Positions 6,584 through 14,041 of a stretch of 20,059 nt of DNA are shown here, piece by piece. The position numbers were made by a program, and so were the translations under genes. The DNA lies in assembly GCF_023230885.1 (NCBI RefSeq), contig NZ_JALNWM010000035.1:1-20059 (forward strand). The letters run 5' to 3'. How positions within the stretch are numbered: position 1 is the first letter of the stretch; every line of letters begins with the position of its first letter. The stretch comes from Desulfocurvus sp. GTDB taxonomy: Bacteria > Desulfobacterota > Desulfovibrionia > Desulfovibrionales > Desulfovibrionaceae. The notes beneath the pieces are model-generated. The model ran no database searches, was not told where the DNA came from, and was given only the letters and a program-made list of their open reading frames with translations.

Positions 6584-7930
6584 GTGATTCCATTCCGCAG
6601 GGTGTTTCGCCACCTGCCCCAGCCAGCCCTGGTGCTTGCGCCGAGCCATAAACTGGCCGCAGCCAACGAGGCGGCGCTGGCGCTTTTCGGAGGCGCCGGT
6701 GCCTCGCAGGACGAACAGTTCGACCGGGTGTCGGCGACGCTTGGGCCCTGGCTGCGCGCCGATGTGGACTCCTTTTGCGAATCCTGCGACGAGGCCAGGA
6801 CCTACGAGAAGGAGCACCAGGGGTTCTGCCAGTGCCCGCACTATTACCGCGTGCGCCTGGCCCGCCTGGAAAGCGCCGACGCGCGCCGGGGCGTCATCGT
6901 CATCCTGACCGACATCACCGAGCGCCGCCGGGCCCTGGAGGAGATCGCCCGCCTGGCGGTGATCGTGGATTCTTCCGACGACGCCATCCTGAGCATCTGT
7001 CCCGACGGGCGCATCCTGTCGGCCAACCGCGCCGCCGGGCGCAACTACGGCTACGCCCCCGAGGCCTTGCGCGGCATGTCCATCTTCGTTCTCGTGCCCG
7101 ACGGGCTGGAGGGCGAGATGCGCTATGTCCTGGAAGAGGTGGTGGCCGGGAAGTCCGTCTCGCGCTACGAGACCTTGCGGCGGCGCAGCTGCGGCACGGT
7201 GTTTCCCGTTTCGGTGACCTATTCGCCCATCCTGCGCGACGGCGTCGTCCGGGCCATATCGGCCATCTCGCGCGACATAACGCCGCGCAAGCGCGTGGAA
7301 AGCGAGCTGCGCCGCAGCAACCATTCCCTGAACAGGATGCTCGAGGAGACGGTGAAGTCCCTCTCCGCGCTGCTGGAAAAGCGCGACCTCTACACCTCGG
7401 GGCACCAGCACAAGGTGTCGCGGCTGTCCTGCCTGCTGGCCGAGCGCATGGGCATGGACGCGGCCCAGATCGACACGGTGCGCATCGCGGGGCTGCTGCA
7501 CGACATGGGCAAGGTCTGTGTGCCCATGGCCATCCTGTCCAAGCCGGCCCGGCTGTCGCCCGGGGAGCTGGCCCTCATGCGCCAGCACCCTGAAACGGGC
7601 TACGACATCCTGCGCAATATCCCCTTTCCCTGGCCCGTGGGGGCGACCGTACTGGCGCATCACGAGCGCATGGACGGCGGAGGCTACCCCCGGGGCCTGG
7701 CGGGGGAGGATATCCTGCCCGAGGCGCGGGTGCTGGCGGTGGCCGATGTGCTGGAGGCCATGTCGTCGCACCGGCCCTACAGGCCGGCCCTGGGGCTGGC
7801 CTGCGCCATGGAGGAGATCGGCAACCAGGCCGGGGCGGCCCTGGACCGCGAGGTCTGCCGCGCGGCCCGGGCGCTTGTCGATGAACGTCGAATCTCGGAG
7901 ATCCGAGGGGAGTTGACGCTATGTCCGTGA
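6584..7930 (+). CDS. PAS-PAS-HD-GYP protein, probable c-di-GMP phosphodiesterase
   Basis: The 448-residue protein has no membrane segment. Residues about 8-115 form a PAS-like sensor, 120-238 a second PAS domain (ending in the usual D-I-T-x-R-K linker), and 258-440 an HD-GYP domain. The catalytic motifs are intact: H274 in SGHQHKVSRL, HDMGK at 306-310, HHERMDGGGYPRGL at 359-372. Active HD-GYP enzymes hydrolyse cyclic di-GMP, lowering the signal that favours attachment. The first PAS holds an unusual cysteine set, C65-x2-C68-x13-C82-x-C84, which could bind metal or a cluster. GTG 6584 was chosen because GAGGGG lies six bases upstream; the frame is open further up but is non-coding in character and overlaps the ribB terminator. 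Its last ten bases overlap the downstream chemoreceptor gene. A sigma-54 promoter precedes it. Confidence 0.9.
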   Translation: MIPFRRVFRHLPQPALVLAPSHKLAAANEAALALFGGAGASQDEQFDRVSATLGPWLRADVDSFCESCDEARTYEKEHQGFCQCPHYYRVRLARLESADARRGVIVILTDITERRRALEEIARLAVIVDSSDDAILSICPDGRILSANRAAGRNYGYAPEALRGMSIFVLVPDGLEGEMRYVLEEVVAGKSVSRYETLRRRSCGTVFPVSVTYSPILRDGVVRAISAISRDITPRKRVESELRRSNHSLNRMLEETVKSLSALLEKRDLYTSGHQHKVSRLSCLLAERMGMDAAQIDTVRIAGLLHDMGKVCVPMAILSKPARLSPGELALMRQHPETGYDILRNIPFPWPVGATVLAHHERMDGGGYPRGLAGEDILPEARVLAVADVLEAMSSHRPYRPALGLACAMEEIGNQAGAALDREVCRAARALVDERRISEIRGELTLCP

Positions 7931-9906
7931 AAGGGAGACTGATTTTGGTCCTGGTGGTGTCGCTGGTGGGTTTCGGCGTGGTCTTCGGGGTGAACAAGAT
8001 CGGCGACGACATGGTCGGCGCAAGCGCCGCCCTGCGCGACCTCGCCGTCGGGGCGTCCGTGGACCTGCTTCAGGCCCGGCGCCATGAGAAGAATTTCCTT
8101 ATTCGCAGCGACGAGGCCTATGTGGCCAAGGTGGAGGCGCACACGGCCAAGATCCACGAGGCCCTGGAGCGTATCGCCACCCTGGATCCGGCCAAGGCCG
8201 AGGAGTGCGCCGCCGCCCGCCGCCTGGTGGACACCTTCGACGCGACCTTCGCCCGTGCGGCCCAGACCGCGCGGAGCATCGGCCTGGACGAGGAGCAGGG
8301 CGTACGCCGCGAGTTCATCGCCGCCGGGCGCGCCCTGGAGGCCGGGATCGACGCCCTGGGCGACCGCGAGGCCCTGGTGTCGCTGCTGCAACTGCGGCGC
8401 CAGGAAAAGAACTTCCAGCTGCGCGGAACGGACAAGTACCTGGAGCGCGCGGCCAAGGCCCGCCGCGAGCTGGAGGCCCGCCTGGGCAGCCTGGGCCTGG
8501 ACGAGGCCGCCCTGGCGCGGCTCATGGGCGTGCTGCACGGCTACGACTCGGCCTTTGGCAATTATGTGACGCTGTACAAGGAAGTCCGGGCCATGGACCA
8601 GACCCTGGCCACCGACGGCCGGGCCCTGGAGCCCGCCATCACGGCGCTGCGCGAGCACTACGAAGCCGAAATGGCCCGTGTGGCCGGGCTGGCCGACCAC
8701 GCCATCCTGGGCGTCGAGGTGCTGGCCATGCTCGTGCTCGGGGCGTTCATCCTGCTGACCTCGCGGGGCATCAACCGGCCGCTGGCCAAGCTGACGGCCT
8801 ATTCGCAGGCCGTGGCCTCCGGCGACCTGCAGGCGCAGCCCGACGCGGACATGCCGCCGGAGTTCGCGGCCCTGTCCGCAGACATCACGACCATGGTCGC
8901 GGAGTTGCGCGCGCGCCTGGAGGAGGTCCGCCGCAAGCAGGACGAGGCCGCCGCCCAGGCCGAGGCCGCCAACGCGGCCATGCGCGAGGCCCAGCGCCAG
9001 GAGGAGCAGGTCAAGGCGCTGTGGGGGCGGATGCGCGAGTCGGCCACGCGGGTGGACGCCTTTTCGGGGCGCGTGGGCGACGCCGTGGCCGAGCTGTCGG
9101 CCATGATCGCCCAGGTCCGCCAGGGGGCCCAGGTCCAGAGCACGCGCATGGACGAGACGGCCACGGCCATGGAGCAGATGAACGCCGCCGTGGTCGAGGT
9201 GGCCCGCAACGCGGGCAGCGCCTCCGAGAACGCCCGCGAGGCCAAGGACAAGGCCACCGCGGGCGCGGCGATGGTCGAGCGCGCCGTGGCGGCCATCACC
9301 GAGGTGGACGGCCACGCCACGGGCCTGCGCGAGGGCATGCAGGACCTGGGGCGCCAGGTGGAGGAGATCGGCCGGGTCATGGACGTGATCAGCGAGATAG
9401 CCGACCAGACGAACCTGCTGGCGCTGAACGCGGCCATCGAGGCCGCGCGGGCGGGCGACGCGGGCCGGGGCTTCGCCGTGGTGGCCGACGAGGTGCGCAA
9501 GCTGGCCGAGAAGACCATGGCCGCCACCAAGGAGGTCGACAGCAGCATCCTGGCCATCCGCGACGCCACGGGGCGCAACATCGAAACCATGCACGCGGCC
9601 CTGCGCGCCGTGGAGCAGAGCGCGCGCCTGGCCACGGATTCGGGCCGCGCCCAGGAGGAGATCGTGCGCCTGGTGGAGATGAACACCGTGCAGGTCGAGG
9701 GCATCGCCTCGGCCAGCGAGGAGCAGTCCGCGTCGTCGGAGCAGATCAACCGCGCCGTGGACGAGGTCAACCGCATCGCCGGGGAATCCATGGCCGGGAT
9801 GCAGCGGTCCTACGACGCCGTTGCCGCCCTGCAGGGCCTGGCCGAAGACCTGCGGCGCATGGTCGGGGCCATGCTCGAAGAGCGCGGCGCGGACGGGGCG
9901 GCGTAG
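7921..9906 (+). CDS. Methyl-accepting chemotaxis protein with HBM sensor domain
   Basis: The 661-residue transmembrane chemoreceptor has TM1 at about residues 6-24 and a periplasmic helical sensor at 30-258. The sensor carries two RRxEKNF motifs (53-59 and 159-165), the signature of the helical bimodular (HBM) domain. TM2 is at about 261-281, HAMP at 282-335, then a coiled coil and the signalling hairpin (EIADQTNLLALNAAIEAAR, from 492). HBM receptors known elsewhere sense small carboxylates; the ligand here is unknown. There is no CheR/CheB-docking pentapeptide at the C-terminus. The ATG overlaps the end of the HD-GYP gene by ten bases, with GAGGGGAG upstream, so both are made together. This suggests joint control of motility and c-di-GMP. 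Confidence 0.94.
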   Translation: MSVKGRLILVLVVSLVGFGVVFGVNKIGDDMVGASAALRDLAVGASVDLLQARRHEKNFLIRSDEAYVAKVEAHTAKIHEALERIATLDPAKAEECAAARRLVDTFDATFARAAQTARSIGLDEEQGVRREFIAAGRALEAGIDALGDREALVSLLQLRRQEKNFQLRGTDKYLERAAKARRELEARLGSLGLDEAALARLMGVLHGYDSAFGNYVTLYKEVRAMDQTLATDGRALEPAITALREHYEAEMARVAGLADHAILGVEVLAMLVLGAFILLTSRGINRPLAKLTAYSQAVASGDLQAQPDADMPPEFAALSADITTMVAELRARLEEVRRKQDEAAAQAEAANAAMREAQRQEEQVKALWGRMRESATRVDAFSGRVGDAVAELSAMIAQVRQGAQVQSTRMDETATAMEQMNAAVVEVARNAGSASENAREAKDKATAGAAMVERAVAAITEVDGHATGLREGMQDLGRQVEEIGRVMDVISEIADQTNLLALNAAIEAARAGDAGRGFAVVADEVRKLAEKTMAATKEVDSSILAIRDATGRNIETMHAALRAVEQSARLATDSGRAQEEIVRLVEMNTVQVEGIASASEEQSASSEQINRAVDEVNRIAGESMAGMQRSYDAVAALQGLAEDLRRMVGAMLEERGADGAA

Positions 9907-9940
9907 CTCCCCCCGCGCGCTTCCGCCCGGCCCATGCAAA

Positions 9941-9972
9941 GGCGCCGCCGTCCCTTGCGGGGCGGCGGCGCC
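9941..9972. terminator. Hairpin between convergent operons
   Basis: GGCGCCGCCGTCCC (9941-9954) and GGGGCGGCGGCGCC (9959-9972) form a 14-base-pair stem with one T-G pair and a TTGC loop. It lies between the chemoreceptor stop (9906) and the stop of the leftward operon (9991). On the leftward strand it is followed by TTT. Neither side has a long T-run, so it is probably a weak or bidirectional terminator. Confidence 0.6.
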
Positions 9973-9990
9973 GTCGTCTGCCCTGTCCGG

Positions 9991-10398
9991 CTACTTGTCC
10001 TGCTTTTGCTGGTCTTCGAAGAAGGCCCGCAGGCGGAGCTGGATGCGTACGATGCGGTACATCATCTCGCTCATGCCGAACAGGGCCACGGAGACGATCA
10101 CGCTCGCGCCCAGGGCCGCGAAGCCCGCCAGCATCAGCAGCAGGTTGCGGTCCGTGTCCGGCGAGTCGGTCTGCCAGAGCAGGAACAGGCAGGCCGCCGT
10201 GCCGAACATCCACATCAGGTGGGCCATGACGCGCAGGATGGATTCGATGGGCAGCCGGGCCACGGGGTTGACCACGGTGTAGCCCGAGAAGCGCGTGCTC
10301 CTGCACTTGGGGCAGCGGTTGAAATCCTTGGAGAATATCTCGCCGCATTTCTCGCACTGCAACATGCGCCGGATGATGACGTTGCCCTGGACCTTCAT
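9991..10398 (-). CDS. Small zinc-ribbon membrane protein
   Basis: The 135-residue protein has an N-terminal four-cysteine zinc-ribbon-like motif (C15-x2-C18, C29-x2-C32). Two hydrophobic segments (about 57-75 and 86-108) and a charged amphipathic C-terminal tail follow. I do not recognise a named family. Its ATG overlaps the TRAP permease stop in an ATGA arrangement, and GGGGAGGG lies upstream, so it is translationally coupled to the transporter and last in the operon. It might assist assembly or regulation of the permease; this is inference from position. A rubredoxin-like electron carrier is less likely because the cysteine loops lack rubredoxin's typical sequence. Confidence 0.82.
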   Translation of the reverse strand: MKVQGNVIIRRMLQCEKCGEIFSKDFNRCPKCRSTRFSGYTVVNPVARLPIESILRVMAHLMWMFGTAACLFLLWQTDSPDTDRNLLLMLAGFAALGASVIVSVALFGMSEMMYRIVRIQLRLRAFFEDQQKQDK

Positions 10399-12593
10399 GG
10401 CCTGCCCTCCCCGGCCAGCGGGTTGATGGTCACCTGTCTGGTGCCCACGCTGGCCTCGTCTTGCGCCTTTCTGGGCTTTTGCAGCAGCCACAGGCCGACC
10501 AGCAGCGCCAGCCCCAGCAGGTAGAACCAGTAGGGATGGAAGGGCGCCGCCCAGTGATAGGCCACCGGCGCGTCGCTGAACAGGCCGACCAGCTGCGCGG
10601 CGATGTTGCCCAGGGCGGGCAGCACGTTCATGGGCTGCATGAGGATGAAGGTCACCGCCAGGAGCAGGGGCACCTCCCAGGCCTTGTTGCGGGCGATGAA
10701 CCAGCCCTGGGTGGCCGAGGCGAAGGCGAAGTTGCCCAGGCAGGCCATGGCGAAGATGAGCAGCCCCTGCGGCCAGCTGTTGATCTCGTGCAGGATCAGC
10801 TCGGTGTTGAAGATGAACATGAACGGCAGGATTGCCGTGCGGATGTCGTACATGAAGGCCTGGATGCCCGTGGGAATGGGCGGGCCCTCGGCGATGGCCG
10901 CCGCCGCGTAGGCCGCCAGGCCCACGGGCGGGGTGTCGTCGGCCAGGATGCCGAAGTAGAAGCAGAACAGGTGCGCGGCCATGATCGGCACGAAGAATTC
11001 CTGCAGGCTGGCCACGGCCACGATGGCCGGGGCCGTGAGGGAGGCCATGACGATGTAGGTCGCCGTGGTGGGCAGGCCCATGCCGATGAGCAGGCTGGCC
11101 AGGGCGGTGATGGCCAGCAGCAGGAAGATGCTGTCGCCGGCGAGCACGGCGATGACCTCGGTGATCAGCCCGCCCAGGCCCATAGCCACCACGCCGACGA
11201 TGATGCCCGCGGCGGCGGTGGCCATGGCCACGCCGGCCATGTTGCGCGCGCCGTCGGCCAGGCCCCGGACGATTTCGCGCACCCCGAGCATGAAGGCCGG
11301 GCGCAGGGCCTGGCCCGTGCGCCAGGCGCGGATGGGGTGCTGGACCAGCATGATCACCGCCAGCACGCAGATGGCGCGGAAGGCCGCCAGCTCCGGGCTG
11401 TGGCGGACGATGATCAGCTCGTAGAGCAGCATGGCCAGGGGCAGGAGATAGTGCAGCCCCGAGAGCAGGGTGGCCACGAACGGCGGCAGCTCGCGCCGGG
11501 GGATGCCCTGGAGCCCGAGCTTGCACGCCTCGACGTGGGAGATCCAGAGCAGCGCCGCGTAGGACGCGAAGGCCGGGATGGCGGCGGCCTTGACCACCTC
11601 GATGTAGGGCACGCTGACGTACTCGGCGATGATGAACGCCGCGGCGCCCATGATGGGCGGGGCGATCTGCCCGTCGGTGGACGCGGCGACCTCGATGGCC
11701 GCGGCCTTGGTCGGCGGGTAGCCGACCTTTTTCATCAGCGGGATGGTGAAGGTGCCGGTGGTGACCACGTTGGCGATGGACGAGCCGGAGACCATGCCCG
11801 TCAGCCCGGAGCCGAGGATGGCCGCCTTGGCGGGGCCGCCCTTGAAGCTGCCAAGCAGGCACAGGGCCACGCGGATGAAGAACTGCCCGGCCCCGGCCTT
11901 TTCAAGCATGGTGCCGAAGAGCACGAAGAGGAAGACGATGGTCGCCGACACGTCCAGGGGGATGCCGTAGATGCCCTCGGTGTCCATGGTGATCTGGCCG
12001 ACGAAGCGGTTCAGGGAGACCGCCTTTTGCAGCAGCACGTCGGGCATGAAGGACATCTGCGAGCAGAAGGAATAGGCCATGAAGAGCATGGCGATGACCG
12101 GCAGGGCCGGACCGATGACCCGGCGTGTGGCCTCCAGCAGCAGGATCACGAGCATGGCGCCGAAGATGATGTCGCGCGTGGTGGGGTTGCCGATGCGCAT
12201 GGCGATGCCTTCGTAGTCCAGGATGATGTACACCGCGGCGAAGACGGCCAGCACGGCCAGGATGTAGTCCAGGATCGTCACCCGGTGCATGGCCAGGAAG
12301 AAGCGCAGGTCCGGGCGCCAGTTGTGGGTGAACTTGAAGGTCGGAATATTGGTGTAGATGAGAAAGATGGCGAAGGCCAGGTGCGCCGCGCGGATGAAGA
12401 CGGTGTCCACGATGAGCCAGCTGGCCACGGATAGCTGGAACAGCGACCAGGAGATGGCCACGATCAGGGTCAGGTTCCTGGTTACCCCCGCGAAGTCGCC
12501 CTGGAGCCCGTGCTCGGCCTCGGCGAGTTTCTGCGCGTATTCGACGCCCTTGACGTTGTTTTCTTCTTCTTCCCAGGTCTTGTCTGATGCCAT
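10395..12593 (-). CDS. TRAP transporter fused permease (small + large subunits)
   Basis: This 732-residue polytopic membrane protein combines the four-helix DctQ-like and twelve-helix DctM-like parts, as in TAXI-type TRAP systems. Residues 1-40 are a charged cytoplasmic segment (WEEEENNVKG). The DctM-like core shows typical loops: GSSIANVVTTGTF, then AAIEVAASTDGQIAPPIMGA, and later GLPTTATYIVMASL. TRAP transporters use a sodium or proton gradient and a periplasmic receptor to import organic acids or amino acids. The substrate cannot be read from the permease. The start at 12593 has only a weak ribosome site (GGGA about eight bases upstream), which would give less permease than binding protein. 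The gene is second in a leftward operon, 143 bases after the receptor gene, and overlaps the small zinc-ribbon gene by four bases. Confidence 0.93.
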   Translation of the reverse strand: MASDKTWEEEENNVKGVEYAQKLAEAEHGLQGDFAGVTRNLTLIVAISWSLFQLSVASWLIVDTVFIRAAHLAFAIFLIYTNIPTFKFTHNWRPDLRFFLAMHRVTILDYILAVLAVFAAVYIILDYEGIAMRIGNPTTRDIIFGAMLVILLLEATRRVIGPALPVIAMLFMAYSFCSQMSFMPDVLLQKAVSLNRFVGQITMDTEGIYGIPLDVSATIVFLFVLFGTMLEKAGAGQFFIRVALCLLGSFKGGPAKAAILGSGLTGMVSGSSIANVVTTGTFTIPLMKKVGYPPTKAAAIEVAASTDGQIAPPIMGAAAFIIAEYVSVPYIEVVKAAAIPAFASYAALLWISHVEACKLGLQGIPRRELPPFVATLLSGLHYLLPLAMLLYELIIVRHSPELAAFRAICVLAVIMLVQHPIRAWRTGQALRPAFMLGVREIVRGLADGARNMAGVAMATAAAGIIVGVVAMGLGGLITEVIAVLAGDSIFLLLAITALASLLIGMGLPTTATYIVMASLTAPAIVAVASLQEFFVPIMAAHLFCFYFGILADDTPPVGLAAYAAAAIAEGPPIPTGIQAFMYDIRTAILPFMFIFNTELILHEINSWPQGLLIFAMACLGNFAFASATQGWFIARNKAWEVPLLLAVTFILMQPMNVLPALGNIAAQLVGLFSDAPVAYHWAAPFHPYWFYLLGLALLVGLWLLQKPRKAQDEASVGTRQVTINPLAGEGRP

Positions 12594-12698
12594 ATGCGTG
12601 GTCCCGGATAAGCTTGAGATTCACGGTCCGCCGCGGAACCGCCGGAAAACGCCGCCCGCCGCGTCGACGCGGGCGCAATGTCGGGCCGGAGGGGGGAG

Positions 12699-12730
12699 GC
12701 ATGGCCGGGCGCCTGGGCGCCCGGCCATGC
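12699..12730 (-). promoter_or_regulatory. Strong hairpin between receptor and permease genes
   Basis: GCATGGCCGGGCGCC (12699-12713) and GGCGCCCGGCCATGC (12716-12730) are perfect complements, giving about 14 pairs closed by a CTGG loop. It begins seven bases after the receptor stop codon. No T-run follows on the leftward strand, so it is not a standard terminator. It probably protects the upstream mRNA or partly attenuates transcription. Confidence 0.7.
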
Positions 12731-12736
12731 GGAAGG

Positions 12737-13720
12737 CTACTTCAGCAGCCCGACTTCCTTGAAGTACTTCTCGGCGCCCGGGTGCAGGGGCGCGGAGAGG
12801 CCTTCCAGCATGCTTTCCTTGGTCAGCACGGCGAAAGCGGGGTGCAGCTTCTTGAACTCCTCGAGGTTGTCGAAGACTTCCTTGGTCACGGCGTAGACGA
12901 CCTCATCGGGCACGTCCGAGCTGGTGACGAAGGTGGCCTTCACGCCGAAGGTGGCCACATCCTCGGTGTTCACGGCGGACTCGTAGTTGCTCATGGGCAC
13001 AAAAGCCTTGGCGTAGTAGGGCTTCTCCTTGATCAGCGTGTCCAGGCCGGGGCCGGTGATGGAGGCGAAGCGGACCTTGCGGGCGCCGGCGGTGGCTTCC
13101 TTCATGGCGCCGTTGGGGTGGCCGACGGTGTAGAAGAAGGCGTCGATGCGGCCGTCCTGGAGCAGGCCCGGGGCCTCGGCGGCCTTGACCTGCTCGGCCT
13201 TGATGTCGGTCTCGTAGTTGAGGCCGGCGGCGGTGAGCGCGTCGATGGAGTTCTGGAGCTGGCCGGAGCCGGGGTTGCCGATGTTCACGGTCTTGCCCTT
13301 GAGGTCGGCGATGTCCTTGACGCCGGAATCCTCGGCGGCGACCAGGGTCACGGTCTCGGGATGCAGGGAGAACACGGCGCGCAGCTTCTCCTGGGGCTTG
13401 CCCTCCCACTCGGCCAGGCCCTTGACGGCCTGATACTGGCGGTCGGACTGGACCACGCCGAACTCGAGGTCGCCGGAGACCACGGCGTTGACGTTGAACA
13501 CGGAGCCGCCCGTGGATTCCACGGTGGCGCGGATGCCGTAAACGTCGCGCTTGTCGTTGACCATGCGGGCGATGGCGCCGCCGGTGGGGTAGTAGACGCC
13601 GGTGATGCCGCCGGTGCCGATGGTGGCGAAGGCGGTTTTGGCCTGGGCCTGGGTGGTGGCCGTTGCGCCCAGCAGCAGCCCAAGGCACAGGGCCGCGACG
13701 AGATAGGTGACTTTCCGCAT
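12737..13720 (-). CDS. TAXI-family TRAP transporter periplasmic receptor
   Basis: The 327-residue protein has a clear signal peptide (basic start MRKVTY, hydrophobic core, cleavage probably after A-Q-A at residue 27). The mature part begins with the TAXI signature: F-A-T-I-G-T-G-G-I-T-G-V-Y-Y-P-T-G-G. Further family features are ESTGGSVFNV, the GDLEFGVVQSD segment and KGKTVNIGNPGSG. The receptor captures substrate in the periplasm and delivers it to the fused permease encoded next. Known TAXI ligands include glutamate and dicarboxylates; the ligand here is unknown. CAGGAGG lies just upstream of the ATG at 13720. An open frame extends upstream to 15463 but is only GC-rich read-through and covers the signal-peptide start, so it is not coding. 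It is first in its operon. Confidence 0.95.
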   Translation of the reverse strand: MRKVTYLVAALCLGLLLGATATTQAQAKTAFATIGTGGITGVYYPTGGAIARMVNDKRDVYGIRATVESTGGSVFNVNAVVSGDLEFGVVQSDRQYQAVKGLAEWEGKPQEKLRAVFSLHPETVTLVAAEDSGVKDIADLKGKTVNIGNPGSGQLQNSIDALTAAGLNYETDIKAEQVKAAEAPGLLQDGRIDAFFYTVGHPNGAMKEATAGARKVRFASITGPGLDTLIKEKPYYAKAFVPMSNYESAVNTEDVATFGVKATFVTSSDVPDEVVYAVTKEVFDNLEEFKKLHPAFAVLTKESMLEGLSAPLHPGAEKYFKEVGLLK

Positions 13721-14041
13721 ACTTGCCTCCTGTCCGTTTGGTGTGGAAATGGTTGTCACATGGCCCGGGCGGGCGCCGGGGCCGTTCCTCTCCTCCTGTT
13801 CCGCCCCGTGGGGGGCGGTGTCTGCCCAAGGCGGTCCGGCTTGCCCGGCGCAACCAGAGGAAAACAAATAGATTGGAAAGGAAAGAGGTAGCAAAATCGA
13901 AAATAAATTGCAATCCTTCCGGCGCGCGGGCACTGTTCCCCCGCCCCCCGGCTGGCTGCGGCCCATCGGGCCTGGGCGGGGTTGCGGGCCTGCGGCCCCG
14001 GGCATATACAGGAGCGCACACCCCAGCGGAAAGGAACGGCC
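13721..14041. other. Divergent intergenic region, TRAP operon / ATP-grasp operon
   Basis: These 321 bases hold no supported gene. An AT-rich island (about 13858-13916) stands out in the GC-rich surroundings and probably carries leftward promoter elements. On the minus strand TTGCTA and TATTTG are 18 bases apart there, a weak candidate. The rightward promoter at 13982-14010 is listed separately. Because both operons start here, a shared regulator is possible, but I found no convincing operator palindrome. Confidence 0.5.
13982..14010 (+). promoter_or_regulatory. Sigma-70 promoter of the ATP-grasp operon
   Basis: TTGCGG (13982-13987) and TATACA (14005-14010) are separated by exactly 17 bases. 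The start would be near 14017, giving a 25-base leader with the AAAGGA ribosome site before ATG 14042. Confidence 0.65.

Noticed and set aside
7777..9939. A 720-codon minus-strand frame opposite the chemoreceptor
   Set aside because: Its composition (runs of G, L, H, Q, R) is that of an antisense shadow; the plus strand encodes an unmistakable chemoreceptor.
10461..12434. A 657-codon plus-strand frame opposite the TRAP permease
   Set aside because: It is rich in Gly, His, Asp and Gln with no domain resemblance, and antisense to a clear membrane protein.
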